Assembly (NCBI RefSeq): GCF_900129375.1
Contig: NZ_FQVN01000003.1
Location: forward strand, 124,001-188,000
Direction: 5' to 3'
DNA from: Streptoalloteichus hindustanus
Lineage (GTDB): Bacteria; Actinomycetota; Actinomycetes; Mycobacteriales; Pseudonocardiaceae
Length of the DNA stretch: 64,000 nucleotides
Part shown: in pieces, positions 34,217 to 44,710 of the stretch
Numbering within the stretch: the stretch's first letter is position 1
How the letters are laid out: each line of letters starts with the position of its first letter
The notes under the pieces: generated by a model
The model's database searches: none
What the model saw: only the letters and a program-made list of their open reading frames with translations
Told to the model about the DNA's origin: nothing
Position numbers and translations under genes: made by a program

Positions 34217-36559
34217 TCAGCAGGCGCCGGCGTCGCTCCAGACGCCCCACTGACCGGTGGTGCCGGGCTCGTCACCCTGCGTCCACCACTTCGCCCGCCA
34301 CTTGCGGCCCTTGTGCGACACGGTCTCGCCGCCGTTGTAGGCCTTCGCCCGGTCCCACGCCGGCGCGTTGCACACCGGCGGCGTGGTCGTGGTCGTCGTG
34401 GTCGTGGTGGTGGTCGTCGTCGTGGTGGTCGTGGACGACGAGCTGGAGCTGGTCGGGTTCGGCCCGCCGACGCCCCGGCCCTGGTCCTGCGTGCTCGCGT
34501 AGGTCTTGCCGCCGAAGCTCAGCGTGTAGTTCGCCGGGCCCGAGATCGGCAGGTAGTAGGTGAGCTGCACCTCCGCGGTCTGCCCCGGAGCCAGGGTCTG
34601 CCAGCTCGGGAACTTCAGCGACACCCGGTGGAAGTCGCCCTTGATCCCGCCGACGTTCGGCCCCGTGTGGTCGCTCCGGATCACCGACAGGCTCCACCCC
34701 GACTGCTGGACCATGTTGTTCGGCGCCGCGGTCGGGTAGTCGAACTGGATCTCGGTGCCGCCGGGCAGCGTCGTCTGCGACTTGTTGGTGATCCGCAGCT
34801 TCGGGCTGATCGGGTAGTTGCTGTCGCCGAGGGCGAAGCCGGTGAGCTCGAACCGCACGTCCAGCGCCTCGGCCGGCGTCTTCTGGTTCGACCGGCTCGC
34901 GCCGTAGGGGGACGCCGACTTGAAGGCGTCGTGGAAGGCCGACGTCAGCGTGGTCCCCATGCCGTACTCCTTGCGGGAGTCGTCCCACGCGTAGTCACCG
35001 GCCAGCTCCCAGAACATGACGCCGCCGAGGCCCTTGTCCACGACGTACTTCGCCTTGGCCGCCACCGACTGCTCGTCCTCGGTGGACAGGAACACCTTCT
35101 TGTCGTTGTTCCACAGCCACGGGGCGACGAGCGTGTTGTCGTAGTGCCGGGTGTAGCTGCCGGTCAGCTTGTCCTCGGGGTCCTTCTCCGGGTCCAGGCC
35201 GTAGGCCTTGAGGTAGCTGCCCGGGATGCCCTTCTCCAGGTTCTTGGCGTGCCACATCGGGTTCGACCCGGCGCCGACCTCCTTGCCCTTCTCGAGGTCG
35301 TGCCAGATGTTGTCGATGCCGCGCGCGCCGTCACCGCAGGAGGTGAGGCCCTGCGGGCAGTTGGCGGTGTTGCCGACCGACTTGCCCCACAGGCCGTTCG
35401 TGCCGCCGTTGACGTTGCGCCAACCCCGCGTGTAGTAGGGCAGGCCGATGTTGATCCGACCCGCCTGCACGCCGCCGCGGAAGTAGTGCACCGACCAGTC
35501 GGTGTTCAGGTAGCCGAGGCCGCCGTACTGCGGGGTGTTGTAGTAGTTCCACCGGATGAGCTCGGCGTCCTTGCCGTCGTCGTACAGCGCGGCGTTGGGA
35601 CCCACGAACTCGTTCCACGCCCCGTGCAGGTCGTAGGTCATCAGGTTGATGTAGTCCAGGTACTGGAAGACCTGGAAGTGCTCCATGCCGCGCAGCAGGT
35701 AGCCCGAGGACGGGGCCGCCACGGTGAGCATGTAGTACCGGCCGTCGGCCGCGCTGGCGGCGTCGAGCTTCTCCCGCAGCGTCTTCATCAGCTCGACGTA
35801 GCCCCGCATGAGGCTGCCGCGCCGGCCGTTGGCCAGGCTCCAGTCGAGCGGGTTGCCGGCGTCCTTCATCGACGTCGGGTACTCGTAGTCGATGTCGACG
35901 CCGTTGAAGCCGTAGGTGCGCAGGAACTCCACCACGGAGTCGGCGAAGGTGTTGATGCCCGCGGTGTTGACGCTGTTGTCGGCGTTGGTGGTCATGCTGT
36001 AGAAGCCGCCGCTGTCGACCCGCTTGCCCGAGTCGTCGAGGTAGCCGCCGGTCTCCGCCCAGCCACCGACCGAGACGAGCGTCTTGACGTCGGGGTGCTT
36101 CTTCTTGAACTTGTTGAGCAGGTTGAAGTGGCCCTTGTAGGGGAGGGCGGGGTCCATCTCCGCGCCCGGCACGCCGGGCCACTCCATCCCGGTCGCGGGG
36201 TTGTCCGCGCCCGCCCCGCCCACCGAGATCTTGTTACCGCCGTCGACGTGCGCGAAGGCGTAGTTGATGTGGGTGAGCTTGTCCCAGGGGATGTTGTTGG
36301 CGAGGTAGGCCGGCTGGCCGTTCTTGCCGGTCCGCCAGCTCGTGAAGTACCCGATCACGCGGCGGGCCGTCCGCATCTTCTCGCGGCCCTCGCTGTCGTA
36401 GATCTGGCAGTAGGGCGCGGTGACGCCCGGGGTGCGGTGCAGCCCGTCGGGGCGACACTGTTCGTGGTCGGCGGCCTCCGACCGCCCGGTGGTGCCCACC
36501 ACCAGCAACCCGGCCAACAGGCCGAGCAGCGCTAACAAGGGCAGTGTTCGTCTGGCCAC
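34217..36559 (-). CDS. Secreted GH18 chitinase with C-terminal carbohydrate-binding modules
   Basis: A 780-residue exoenzyme. The signal peptide spans about 1-29 (LLALLGLLAGLLVVGTTGRSEA). The GH18 barrel spans about 65-535 with VSVGGWAE and catalytic GVDIDYEYP (Asp222, Asp224, proton donor Glu226), plus an MTYDLHGAWN strand. A beta-sandwich module at about 560-690 (VRFELTGFALGDSNYPISPKLRI) resembles a CBM2-type fold. A linker of six Ser and a long Thr run is followed by a CBM5/12 module (APAWDRAKAYNGGETVSHKG to W-rich end). It degrades chitin outside the cell. GGGAGGTCACCCCT precedes GTG 36559. DasR-like boxes lie upstream. Confidence 0.96.
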   Translation of the reverse strand: MARRTLPLLALLGLLAGLLVVGTTGRSEAADHEQCRPDGLHRTPGVTAPYCQIYDSEGREKMRTARRVIGYFTSWRTGKNGQPAYLANNIPWDKLTHINYAFAHVDGGNKISVGGAGADNPATGMEWPGVPGAEMDPALPYKGHFNLLNKFKKKHPDVKTLVSVGGWAETGGYLDDSGKRVDSGGFYSMTTNADNSVNTAGINTFADSVVEFLRTYGFNGVDIDYEYPTSMKDAGNPLDWSLANGRRGSLMRGYVELMKTLREKLDAASAADGRYYMLTVAAPSSGYLLRGMEHFQVFQYLDYINLMTYDLHGAWNEFVGPNAALYDDGKDAELIRWNYYNTPQYGGLGYLNTDWSVHYFRGGVQAGRINIGLPYYTRGWRNVNGGTNGLWGKSVGNTANCPQGLTSCGDGARGIDNIWHDLEKGKEVGAGSNPMWHAKNLEKGIPGSYLKAYGLDPEKDPEDKLTGSYTRHYDNTLVAPWLWNNDKKVFLSTEDEQSVAAKAKYVVDKGLGGVMFWELAGDYAWDDSRKEYGMGTTLTSAFHDAFKSASPYGASRSNQKTPAEALDVRFELTGFALGDSNYPISPKLRITNKSQTTLPGGTEIQFDYPTAAPNNMVQQSGWSLSVIRSDHTGPNVGGIKGDFHRVSLKFPSWQTLAPGQTAEVQLTYYLPISGPANYTLSFGGKTYASTQDQGRGVGGPNPTSSSSSSTTTTTTTTTTTTTTTTTPPVCNAPAWDRAKAYNGGETVSHKGRKWRAKWWTQGDEPGTTGQWGVWSDAGAC

Positions 36560-36656
36560 AGGGGTGACCTCCCGTCCAGGAGATCCAGCAGGGGAAGACC
36601 GCCGTGCCGGGCGGGGGGGTGACCCCAGTCACGGCGCGACGGTGCCGCGACCGTAA

Positions 36657-36694
36657 AGAGGTCTAGACCTTCGTGTCAATAGGTCTAAACCAGC
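36657..36694. promoter_or_regulatory. Two DasR-like operator boxes (dre)
   Basis: AGAGGTCTAGACCTTC (36657-36672) has a perfect GGTCTAGACC core; ATAGGTCTAAACCAGC (36679-36694) differs at one core position. Centres are 22 bases apart. Known DasR (GntR family) sites have the form ACTGGTCTAGACCAGT and control chitin/GlcNAc genes in actinomycetes. They lie 98-135 bases upstream of the chitinase start and 40-77 bases upstream of the divergent gene. Confidence 0.8.
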
Positions 36695-36720
36695 GAGGGG
36701 CTGGCGGGTGAACGGCGGAC

Positions 36721-36726
36721 TACCGT
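36721..36726 (+). promoter_or_regulatory. -10 box of a leaderless gene
   Basis: TACCGT followed by seven bases and the ATG at 36734, with no Shine-Dalgarno sequence of normal spacing. The same TACCGT plus short spacer arrangement precedes the DUF4429 gene. Confidence 0.4.
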
Positions 36727-36733
36727 GGGGCGC

Positions 36734-37774
36734 ATGGCCGGGCGCTCCTCACGACTGCTCCGACTGGGCCTGGTGCGCAACGCGCACGCGGCGACCCACC
36801 TGGACACCTTCGTGGTCTCCGGGGTGACCACCGTGCTCGCCACCCGCGGCTACCTCGCGCTGACCAACTACCCGCAGATCGGCGGCCGCACCCTGCACAT
36901 CGCGCACGTGCTGCCCGGCGGCCTGCTCATGCTGGTGGCGTTGTTCCTGCTGCTCTCCTACGTCGGCCCGGTCGTGCGACCGGCGGCCGCGGTGCTCGGC
37001 GGCGTCGGCTTCGGCCTGTTCATCGACGAGGTCGGCAAGTTCGTCACCCGGGACAACGACTACTTCTTCCGGCCGGCGGCCTCGATCATGTACGTGGTGT
37101 TCACCCTGCTGGTGCTCGCGGTGCACACCCTGCACAAGAAGCGCCCGCTCGACCCGAGGGAACACCTCGCGAACGCGGTCGACCACGCCGTGGAGGGGGT
37201 CGCGGGCGGGCTGTCGCCCCGGCGGCGCGCCGAGGCCGAGGGGCAGCTCCGCCAGGCCGGGGCCGTGCCGGGCGTCGCGGAGGCCGGCGCGCTGGTCGCC
37301 CGGTGCTCGCCCGACGCCGTCGAGCTGCCCGCCCCCGTGCTGGCCGCCAAACACGCCCTGCGGCGCGCGTTCACGCGGCTCGCCGCGCGCCGCGCCGTGC
37401 GCTTGGCCGTGGTGGCGTTGCTGGTCGTGCAGGCGCTGGGCGCGCTCGCCGTGGCCGTCCAGGGCCGGGTGGACGGCGACGGCACGAGCCTGGTCGGCTT
37501 CCGCGGCGTCCTCGCCGGCAGCGCCGGCTCCGCGCTGCTCATCGTCGCCGGCCTGGTCCGCCTGCGCCGCGACCGCCAGGCGGCGATCCGCGCCCTCCAG
37601 CTCTCCGTGCTGGTGTCGCTGCTGGTCACCCAGGTCTTCCAGTTCGCCGACGCCGAGTTCGCGGCGCTGGGCGGGCTGGTCGTCGACCTGCTGCTCCTCG
37701 GTGTGCTCGGGGCCGAGGCCGAGCGGCTGCGCCGGCTGGTCGAGCTCAGCGCCGACGCGCGCTCCGCGCCGTGA
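36734..37774 (+). CDS. Integral membrane protein of unknown function
   Basis: A 346-residue protein with about seven hydrophobic helices, in two groups. Residues 25-135 include FVVSGVTTVLATRGYLAL, LPGGLLMLVALFLLLSYVG and ASIMYVVFTLLVLAVHTL. Residues 220-330 include LAVVALLVVQALGALAVAV and LVSLLVTQVFQFADAEF. A soluble stretch separates them. No family is recognised. The divergent position next to the chitinase puts the DasR-like boxes upstream of it too. The ATG at 36734 is favoured over GTG 36725 because of the TACCGT box. Confidence 0.82.
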   Translation: MAGRSSRLLRLGLVRNAHAATHLDTFVVSGVTTVLATRGYLALTNYPQIGGRTLHIAHVLPGGLLMLVALFLLLSYVGPVVRPAAAVLGGVGFGLFIDEVGKFVTRDNDYFFRPAASIMYVVFTLLVLAVHTLHKKRPLDPREHLANAVDHAVEGVAGGLSPRRRAEAEGQLRQAGAVPGVAEAGALVARCSPDAVELPAPVLAAKHALRRAFTRLAARRAVRLAVVALLVVQALGALAVAVQGRVDGDGTSLVGFRGVLAGSAGSALLIVAGLVRLRRDRQAAIRALQLSVLVSLLVTQVFQFADAEFAALGGLVVDLLLLGVLGAEAERLRRLVELSADARSAP

Positions 37775-37846
37775 GCCGAACCCGCCGGGGACCAGCAGTC
37801 GAGGGCCAGCGGCCGGGGACCAGTGGCCGGGGTTCAGCGGCGGGGT

Positions 37847-38680
37847 TCAGCGGCCGAGCTGGACGAGGTGGCACGGGTAGGCGTCGAACCGCTCCGGCCG
37901 GGTCCTGCGCAGGACGGGCAGCAGCACCCGGTATCCCCAGGGCAGCTGGCGGCGCAGGTCGGGCGGCGGCTCGGCGATGGTGCGGCTGTCCAGCACCTGC
38001 ACGTCCAGGTCCCACTCGGACAGCTCCCGCACGTCGTCGCACGCCCACCGCAGCGTCGCCGCCATGTCCGCGAGCACGTCGTGCTGGTCCTGGGTGTCGA
38101 CCATCCGCCGCGCGGCGGTCTCGAAGGCGACCCGCGCGCCAGGGAAGTTCCCCGCGACCAGGCCCAGCGCCTCCCGCACCTGGTCCCTGGCGAGGTAGAT
38201 GAGCACAGCCTCGACGGCGAAGAAGTACGGGCCCGGCCGGCTCCGCACCACCTCGGCCCATGACGGGTCCAGCACCGACGCGGCGACCATCTCCCGCCGG
38301 TCGCCGTCCTCGAAGAACCGGCGGCGCAGGGCCATCGAGTCGGGCAGGTCGATCTCGACCCAGTGCGCCATGCCGTTGTCCAGCCGCTCGTACCGGGTGT
38401 TCAGGCCGGCGCCGACCTCGACGACCGTGCCCGTGGGGTGGTCCTCCAGGAACCGCCGCACCCACACGTCGAACAACGCGGTCCGCAGCACCGACCCGAC
38501 CAGGCTGCGCTTGCCCGCGAACCGGCCGAAGTCGTAGTCGATGGCCCGCACCATCGAGACCGCCTTGGGGTCCCGCAGGATCGGCCGCCGCTTGGTGCTC
38601 TCCACGGCCCGGCCGTAGAGCGGGATCAGCAGCGTCTCCTGCACGTCCCCCAGCTCGACGCGCACCTTCTTCGACGCCAT
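37847..38680 (-). CDS. Class I SAM-dependent methyltransferase (leucine carboxyl/TcmP-type)
   Basis: A 277-residue protein with the LCM/PPM1 layout. ETLLIPLYGRAVESTKRRPILRDPKAVSMV is followed by the SAM site VVEVGAGLNTRYERLDNGM, then VEIDLPDSMALRRRFF and GPYFFAVEAVLIYL. TcmP-type members methylate carboxyl or hydroxyl groups of polyketides, but the substrate here is unknown. The gene is convergent with the membrane protein and isolated from other biosynthetic genes. Start ATG at 38680. Confidence 0.9.
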   Translation of the reverse strand: MASKKVRVELGDVQETLLIPLYGRAVESTKRRPILRDPKAVSMVRAIDYDFGRFAGKRSLVGSVLRTALFDVWVRRFLEDHPTGTVVEVGAGLNTRYERLDNGMAHWVEIDLPDSMALRRRFFEDGDRREMVAASVLDPSWAEVVRSRPGPYFFAVEAVLIYLARDQVREALGLVAGNFPGARVAFETAARRMVDTQDQHDVLADMAATLRWACDDVRELSEWDLDVQVLDSRTIAEPPPDLRRQLPWGYRVLLPVLRRTRPERFDAYPCHLVQLGR

Positions 38681-38948
38681 CGCGCGCCTCCAGTCCCCGC
38701 GGGGCGCCCACCCGGGTCGTGCGCGGGGCGCCCGCACCGCCTCGCCCGCGCCGGCCGTCGACCGCGCGGCTGGTGCTCGACCGCCGTGGCGGCCGGCGCC
38801 GCTCCCGTCCCCGGGGCCGGGCACAAGATCGTCGCCCCCGTTTTCTACCACCACGACGCGGATCGGTCGCAGATCTCCCACCGACACGGCGGGAGCGCCG
38901 CGCGCTCCGGCGGAACGCGCGGCGCCGACGGGCCGACGGCCGTCCGGC

Positions 38949-40109
38949 CTAGAGGCCGAGCTGGCGGGCGATCAGCATGCGCTGCACCTCGCTGGTGCCC
39001 TCCCCGATCTCCAGGATCTTGGCGTCCCGGTAGAACCGGCCGACCGGGTACTCGTTCATGAAGCCGTAGCCGCCGAAGATCTGCGTGGCGTCCCTGGCGT
39101 TGTCCATGGCCGCGTTGGAGGCGACCAGCTTGGCGATCGCGGCCTCCTTCTTGAACGGCTCGCCGCGCAGCATCTTGGCCGCCGCGTGGTGGTAGGCCAG
39201 CCGCGCGGTGTGCGCGCGCACCTCCATGTCGGCGATCTTGAACTGGATGGCCTGGTACTCGCCGATCCGGTGGCCGAACGCCTCGCGCTCCCCCGCGTAG
39301 CGCAGGGACTCGTCCACGCAGCCCTGCGCCAGGCCGACCGACAGCGCCGCGATGGCCACCCGGCCCTCGTCGAGCGTCCGCAGGAACTGCGCGTAGCCCC
39401 GACCCCGCTCGCCGAGCAGGTTCCCGGCGGGGACGCGGCAGTCCGCGAAGGACAGCTCCCTGGTGTCGGAGGCGTTCCAGCCGACCTTGGAGTACTTCTT
39501 GGACACGGTGAAGCCGGGGGTGCCGGCCGGCACGATGATCGAGGAGTACTCCGGCCGACCGTCCTCGGCCCGCCCGGTCACGCAGGCGACGGTGACCATG
39601 GACGTGATGTCCGTGCCGGAGTTGGTGATGAACGCCTTGGTGCCGTTGATGACCCACTCGTCGCCGTCGAGCCGGGCCGTGGTGCGCATGCCCCCGGCGT
39701 CCGAGCCGCTCCCCGGCTCGGTCAACCCGAACGCGGCCAGCCGCTCCCCCGCGCACAGCGCGGGCAGCCACTCCCGCCGCTGCTCGTCGGTGCCGTACCG
39801 GTACACGGGCATCGCGCCGAGCGACACCCCGGCCTCCAGGGTGATCGCCACCGACGAGTCCACCCTGGCCAGTTCCTCCAGCGCCAGGCACAGCGCGAAG
39901 TAGTCGCCGCCCATCCCGCCGAACTCCTCCGGGAACGGCAGCCCGAACAGGCCCATCGCGCCCATCTTGCGCACGATCTCGTAGGGGAACTCGTCGCGTT
40001 CGTAGAACTCGCCGATGACCGGCGCCACCTCCTGGCGCGCGAACTCCTCGACGGTCTTGCGGAGCGCCTCGTGCTCCTCGCTCAGGCGGTGGTCCATGGT
40101 TGCTCCCAT
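38949..40109 (-). CDS. Acyl-CoA dehydrogenase (isovaleryl-CoA dehydrogenase-like)
   Basis: A 386-residue flavoprotein. Signatures are LTEPGSGSDAGGMRTTARLDGD (FAD/substrate region), VGWNASDTRELSFADCRVP, and C-terminal DATQIFGGYGFMNEYPVGRFYRDAKILEIGEGTSEVQRMLIARQL. The ATG at 40109 lies two bases after the preceding stop; the ATG at 40097 is a second option. Gene order with the biotin-dependent carboxylase resembles accD1-accA1-fadE19 of mycobacteria, which acts in leucine breakdown, so isovaleryl-CoA is the likeliest substrate. Confidence 0.94.
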   Translation of the reverse strand: MGATMDHRLSEEHEALRKTVEEFARQEVAPVIGEFYERDEFPYEIVRKMGAMGLFGLPFPEEFGGMGGDYFALCLALEELARVDSSVAITLEAGVSLGAMPVYRYGTDEQRREWLPALCAGERLAAFGLTEPGSGSDAGGMRTTARLDGDEWVINGTKAFITNSGTDITSMVTVACVTGRAEDGRPEYSSIIVPAGTPGFTVSKKYSKVGWNASDTRELSFADCRVPAGNLLGERGRGYAQFLRTLDEGRVAIAALSVGLAQGCVDESLRYAGEREAFGHRIGEYQAIQFKIADMEVRAHTARLAYHHAAAKMLRGEPFKKEAAIAKLVASNAAMDNARDATQIFGGYGFMNEYPVGRFYRDAKILEIGEGTSEVQRMLIARQLGL

Positions 40110-40111
40110 GC

Positions 40112-42091
40112 TCACGCCTCCTCGTGGGGGGCGACGACTGCCAGGGGTTGGCCCAGGCCGACCGACTGACCGGCCCGCGCGTGCAGTTCGGAGACGACGC
40201 CGTCGACGGGCGCGGTGATGGTGTGCTCCATCTTCATCGCCTCCACGATGAGCAGCGGCTGCCCGGCGACCACGGCGTCGCCGGCGGCGACCTTCACCAC
40301 GAGCACGGTGCCGGGCATCGGGCTGGTCACCGGGCCGCCGGCCGCCGCCGCCTCGTGCCGGGCCGCGGCCAGCCGCTCGGTCTCGGTCAGCGCCCAGGCG
40401 TGTCCGTCGGCGCCGAGCCAGGTGACCTCGCCGTCCCTGGCGCATGCGTAGCGCCGGGTGCGGCCGCGGTGGGTGAGGACGAGGTCGCCGCCCTGCCACC
40501 GGGCGCTGGCCGGCTCCGGTTCCCCGTCGCCGACGGCCACCTCGGCGTCGGCGGCGCGCCCGCGCACCCGCACCTCCACCGCGGGGCGCTCCGCCGTCTC
40601 GATGCGCCAGGTCGCCCACGCCGGCTCGCCGATCCGCCAGCCGCCCGGCACGTCCCACGGGTCCACGACCGACCCGCCGGGCTCCAGCGCCAACGCCCGC
40701 TCCAACGCGGCCGCGACGAGCACCTCGTGCGGGAGGTCGTCCTGGACGAGCGCGTCGAGCCGACGCTCGACCAGGCCGGTGTCCAACCGGCCGGCCACCA
40801 CGTCCTCGTCGCCGAGCAACGCGCGCAGGAACGGGATGTTGGTCGTGACGCCCAGGATCTCCGCGCGGGACAAGGCATCCCGCAGCCGGCGCAGAGCCTC
40901 CGCGCGAGTGGCGCCGTGCGCGACGTACTTGGCCAGCATCGGGTCGTAGTCGCTGCCCACCCGCTGGCCCTCGACCAGGCCGGAGTCCACCCGCACCCCG
41001 GCCGGCTCGCGCAGCGCGAGCACCGTGCCGCCGGTGGGCAGGAAGTTCCTGGCCGGGTCCTCGGCGTAGATCCGCGCCTCGACCGCGTGGCCCACCAGCC
41101 GGACGTCGTCCTGCGCCAGGGGAAGCGGCTCGCCGGCGGCGACCCGGAGCTGGAGCTCCACCAGGTCGAGCCCGGTCACCAGTTCGGTCACCGGGTGCTC
41201 GACCTGGAGCCGGGTGTTCATCTCCATGAAGTAGTACGTGTCCGGCGCGTCCGCGCTGACGATGTACTCGACGGTGCCCGCGCCGACGTAGCCGACCGAG
41301 CGCGCCGCCTCCACGGCCGAGGCGCCCATCCGCGCCCGGGTGCGCTCGTCGACCAGCGGCGACGGCGCCTCCTCGACGATCTTCTGGTGCCGGCGCTGCA
41401 GGCTGCACTCGCGCTCGCCCAGGTGCACGACGTTGCCGTGCGCGTCGGCCATCACCTGGACCTCGATGTGCCGGGGGTTGAGCACGAACCGCTCCAGGAG
41501 CAGCGTGTCGTCGCCGAACGCGGCGGCGGACTCGCGCCGGGCGCCGGCGATCGCGTCGGCGAGCTGGTCGGCCTCGGTCACCAGCCGCATGCCCTTGCCC
41601 CCGCCACCGGCGGACGGCTTGAGCAGCACGGGAAAACCGACCTCCCCGGCCGCCTCGACCAGGTCGGCGTCGGAGAGTCCCGGCTCGCTGCGGCCGGGCA
41701 CGACCGGGACGCCGGCCGCGCTGACCGTCCGCTTGGCGCGGATCTTGTCGCCCATGGCCTCGATCGCCTCGGCCGGCGGGCCGACGAACACCAGCCCGGC
41801 GTCCGCGCAGGCGCGGGCGAAGGCCGCGTTCTCGGCGAGGAAGCCGTACCCGGGGTGCACGGCCTGTGCGCCGGAAACCCTTGCCGCGTCGAGAATCCGC
41901 TCGATCGACAGGTAACTCTCCCGCGCGGCGGCCGGGCCGAGCCGCACGGCGGTGTCGGCCTCCCGGACGTGCCGCGCTCCGGCGTCGGCGTCGCTGTAGA
42001 CGGCGACGGACCGGACGCCCATGCGTCGCAGGGTGGCGATGACGCGGACGGCGATCTCGCCGCGGTTGGCCACGAGAACGGTGTCGAACAT
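40112..42091 (-). CDS. Acyl-CoA carboxylase alpha subunit (biotin carboxylase + BCCP), MCC-type
   Basis: A 659-residue protein. The biotin carboxylase domain (1-445) has [33 protein letters not shown] and [16 protein letters not shown]. The C-terminal biotinyl domain (about 585-655) carries the biotinylation motif EAMKMEH. This matches the alpha subunit of 3-methylcrotonyl-CoA or related acyl-CoA carboxylases. It lies between the carboxyltransferase and acyl-CoA dehydrogenase genes with gaps of two to five bases. The MCC assignment is from context. Confidence 0.95.
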   Translation of the reverse strand: MFDTVLVANRGEIAVRVIATLRRMGVRSVAVYSDADAGARHVREADTAVRLGPAAARESYLSIERILDAARVSGAQAVHPGYGFLAENAAFARACADAGLVFVGPPAEAIEAMGDKIRAKRTVSAAGVPVVPGRSEPGLSDADLVEAAGEVGFPVLLKPSAGGGGKGMRLVTEADQLADAIAGARRESAAAFGDDTLLLERFVLNPRHIEVQVMADAHGNVVHLGERECSLQRRHQKIVEEAPSPLVDERTRARMGASAVEAARSVGYVGAGTVEYIVSADAPDTYYFMEMNTRLQVEHPVTELVTGLDLVELQLRVAAGEPLPLAQDDVRLVGHAVEARIYAEDPARNFLPTGGTVLALREPAGVRVDSGLVEGQRVGSDYDPMLAKYVAHGATRAEALRRLRDALSRAEILGVTTNIPFLRALLGDEDVVAGRLDTGLVERRLDALVQDDLPHEVLVAAALERALALEPGGSVVDPWDVPGGWRIGEPAWATWRIETAERPAVEVRVRGRAADAEVAVGDGEPEPASARWQGGDLVLTHRGRTRRYACARDGEVTWLGADGHAWALTETERLAAARHEAAAAGGPVTSPMPGTVLVVKVAAGDAVVAGQPLLIVEAMKMEHTITAPVDGVVSELHARAGQSVGLGQPLAVVAPHEEA

Positions 42092-42096
42092 GCCCC

Positions 42097-43710
<1,614 letters not shown>

Positions 43711-43757
43711 CACGTGGTCGCGACTCCCTGGTCGGGGCGCCTTCGACGGCGACATCT

Positions 43758-43799
43758 GTTAGCGGTCGTTAACGTGAGCTGATGTTAACGTCCACTAAC
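43758..43799. promoter_or_regulatory. Two GTTA-N8-TAAC operators of the leucine-catabolism operon
   Basis: GTTAGCGGTCGTTAAC (43758-43773) and GTTAACGTCCACTAAC (43784-43799) share the same 16-base GTTA-N8-TAAC symmetry, with starts 26 bases apart, 48-89 bases upstream of the carboxyltransferase start. A third copy lies before the divergent TetR gene, so they are probably its binding sites. Confidence 0.75.
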
Positions 43800-43973
43800 C
43801 GCGTCGTCCACCCCTCGGGAGTGGGGAGGACCCGACCGGTGAGGGCGCCCCGCGTGCCGGACCACGCGGTCGTGCGAACCACCCGAGTGAACGCCGCCCG
43901 CCGGCCGCTCCCCGATCGCGCGGCCAGGAGGCGTTCGAGGGTGGTGGAGGCCACTTCCACCAGGTGGGAGTGG

Positions 43974-44002
43974 GTTAACGGCGGCTAACGCCTGGTTAGC
44001 AT
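43974..44002 (+). promoter_or_regulatory. TetR gene promoter with overlapping GTTA-N8-TAAC operator
   Basis: GTTAACGGCGGCTAAC at 43974-43989 matches the operator form, and GCTAAC-GCCTG-GTTAGC overlaps it. TTAACG (43975-43980) and TAGCAT (43997-44002), 16 bases apart, form a promoter, and the GTG start follows six bases later. Repressor binding would cover the -35, giving autoregulation of a leaderless mRNA. Confidence 0.65.
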
Positions 44003-44008
44003 GGCGGG

Positions 44009-44638
44009 GTGACCCGACAGCCGACCGCTGCCGAAGCGGCCCCCTCCGGGCAGCCCAAGCCCACCCGCCGGGAGCAGATCCTGGCCGCCGCCGCGGAGCT
44101 GTTCGCCCTCCGCGGCTTCCACGGCGTGGGCATCGACGACATCGGCTCGGCCGTCGGCATCTCCGGCCCCGGCCTGTACCGGCACTTCCGCAGCAAGGAC
44201 GCCATGCTCGGCGAGATGCTCGTCGCGATCAGCGAGAAGCTGCTCGCCGGCGGGCTGCGGCGGGTCGAGCTGGCCGACGCGCCGGCCGAGGCGCTGACCG
44301 AGCTGGTGCGCTGGCACGTCGACTTCGCCCTCGACAACCAGGCGTTGATCACGGTGCACGAGCGGGACCTGGCGAACCTCGCCGAGGACGACCGGCGGCG
44401 GGTGCGCGCGCTCCAGCGCCAGTACGTCGAGGTGTGGGTGGAGGTGATCCGCGAGGTCGTGCCGGCCACCGACGAGCCCACCGCCAGGGCGGCGGCGCAC
44501 GCGGTGTTCGGCCTGCTGAACTCGACCCCGCACAGCAAGCACCTGGACCGGGATGCGATGGCCGTCCTGCTGCACCGCATGGCGCTGGCCGCGCTCACCG
44601 GCCCCGGCGCGCTCACCGGGCTCACCACGTCCGCCTGA
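44009..44638 (+). CDS. TetR/AcrR-family repressor of the carboxylase operon
   Basis: A 209-residue TetR protein. The HTH reads TRREQILAAAAELFALRGFHGVGIDDIGSAVGISGPGLYRHFRSKDAML (about 18-66). The C-terminal domain (WHVDFALDNQALITVHERDLANLAEDDRRRVRALQRQYV) resembles the repressors found next to accD1/accA1-type loci. Divergent from the operon and flanked by matching operators. The ligand is probably an acyl-CoA intermediate, by inference. The GTG start is probably leaderless. Confidence 0.92.
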   Translation: MTRQPTAAEAAPSGQPKPTRREQILAAAAELFALRGFHGVGIDDIGSAVGISGPGLYRHFRSKDAMLGEMLVAISEKLLAGGLRRVELADAPAEALTELVRWHVDFALDNQALITVHERDLANLAEDDRRRVRALQRQYVEVWVEVIREVVPATDEPTARAAAHAVFGLLNSTPHSKHLDRDAMAVLLHRMALAALTGPGALTGLTTSA

Positions 44639-44640
44639 GC

Positions 44641-44659
44641 CCCGGCGCCGGTCGCCGGG
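44641..44659. terminator. Hairpin between convergent genes
   Basis: CCCGGCG-CCGGT-CGCCGGG, a perfect 7-bp stem starting two bases after the TetR stop codon. No T-run follows. Confidence 0.5.
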
Positions 44660-44710
44660 CGGCTCCCCGCGCCCCACGCCGCGGCGGGAGCGCGGAGAAC
44701 CTGCCGGACG

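Noticed and set aside
34169-36535. A 788-codon plus-strand frame antisense to the chitinase gene
   Set aside because: Its composition (Val/Arg/Ala/Gly/His-rich) is the usual mirror of a GC-rich gene, it has no ribosome binding site or family, and the opposite strand encodes an unmistakable GH18 chitinase.
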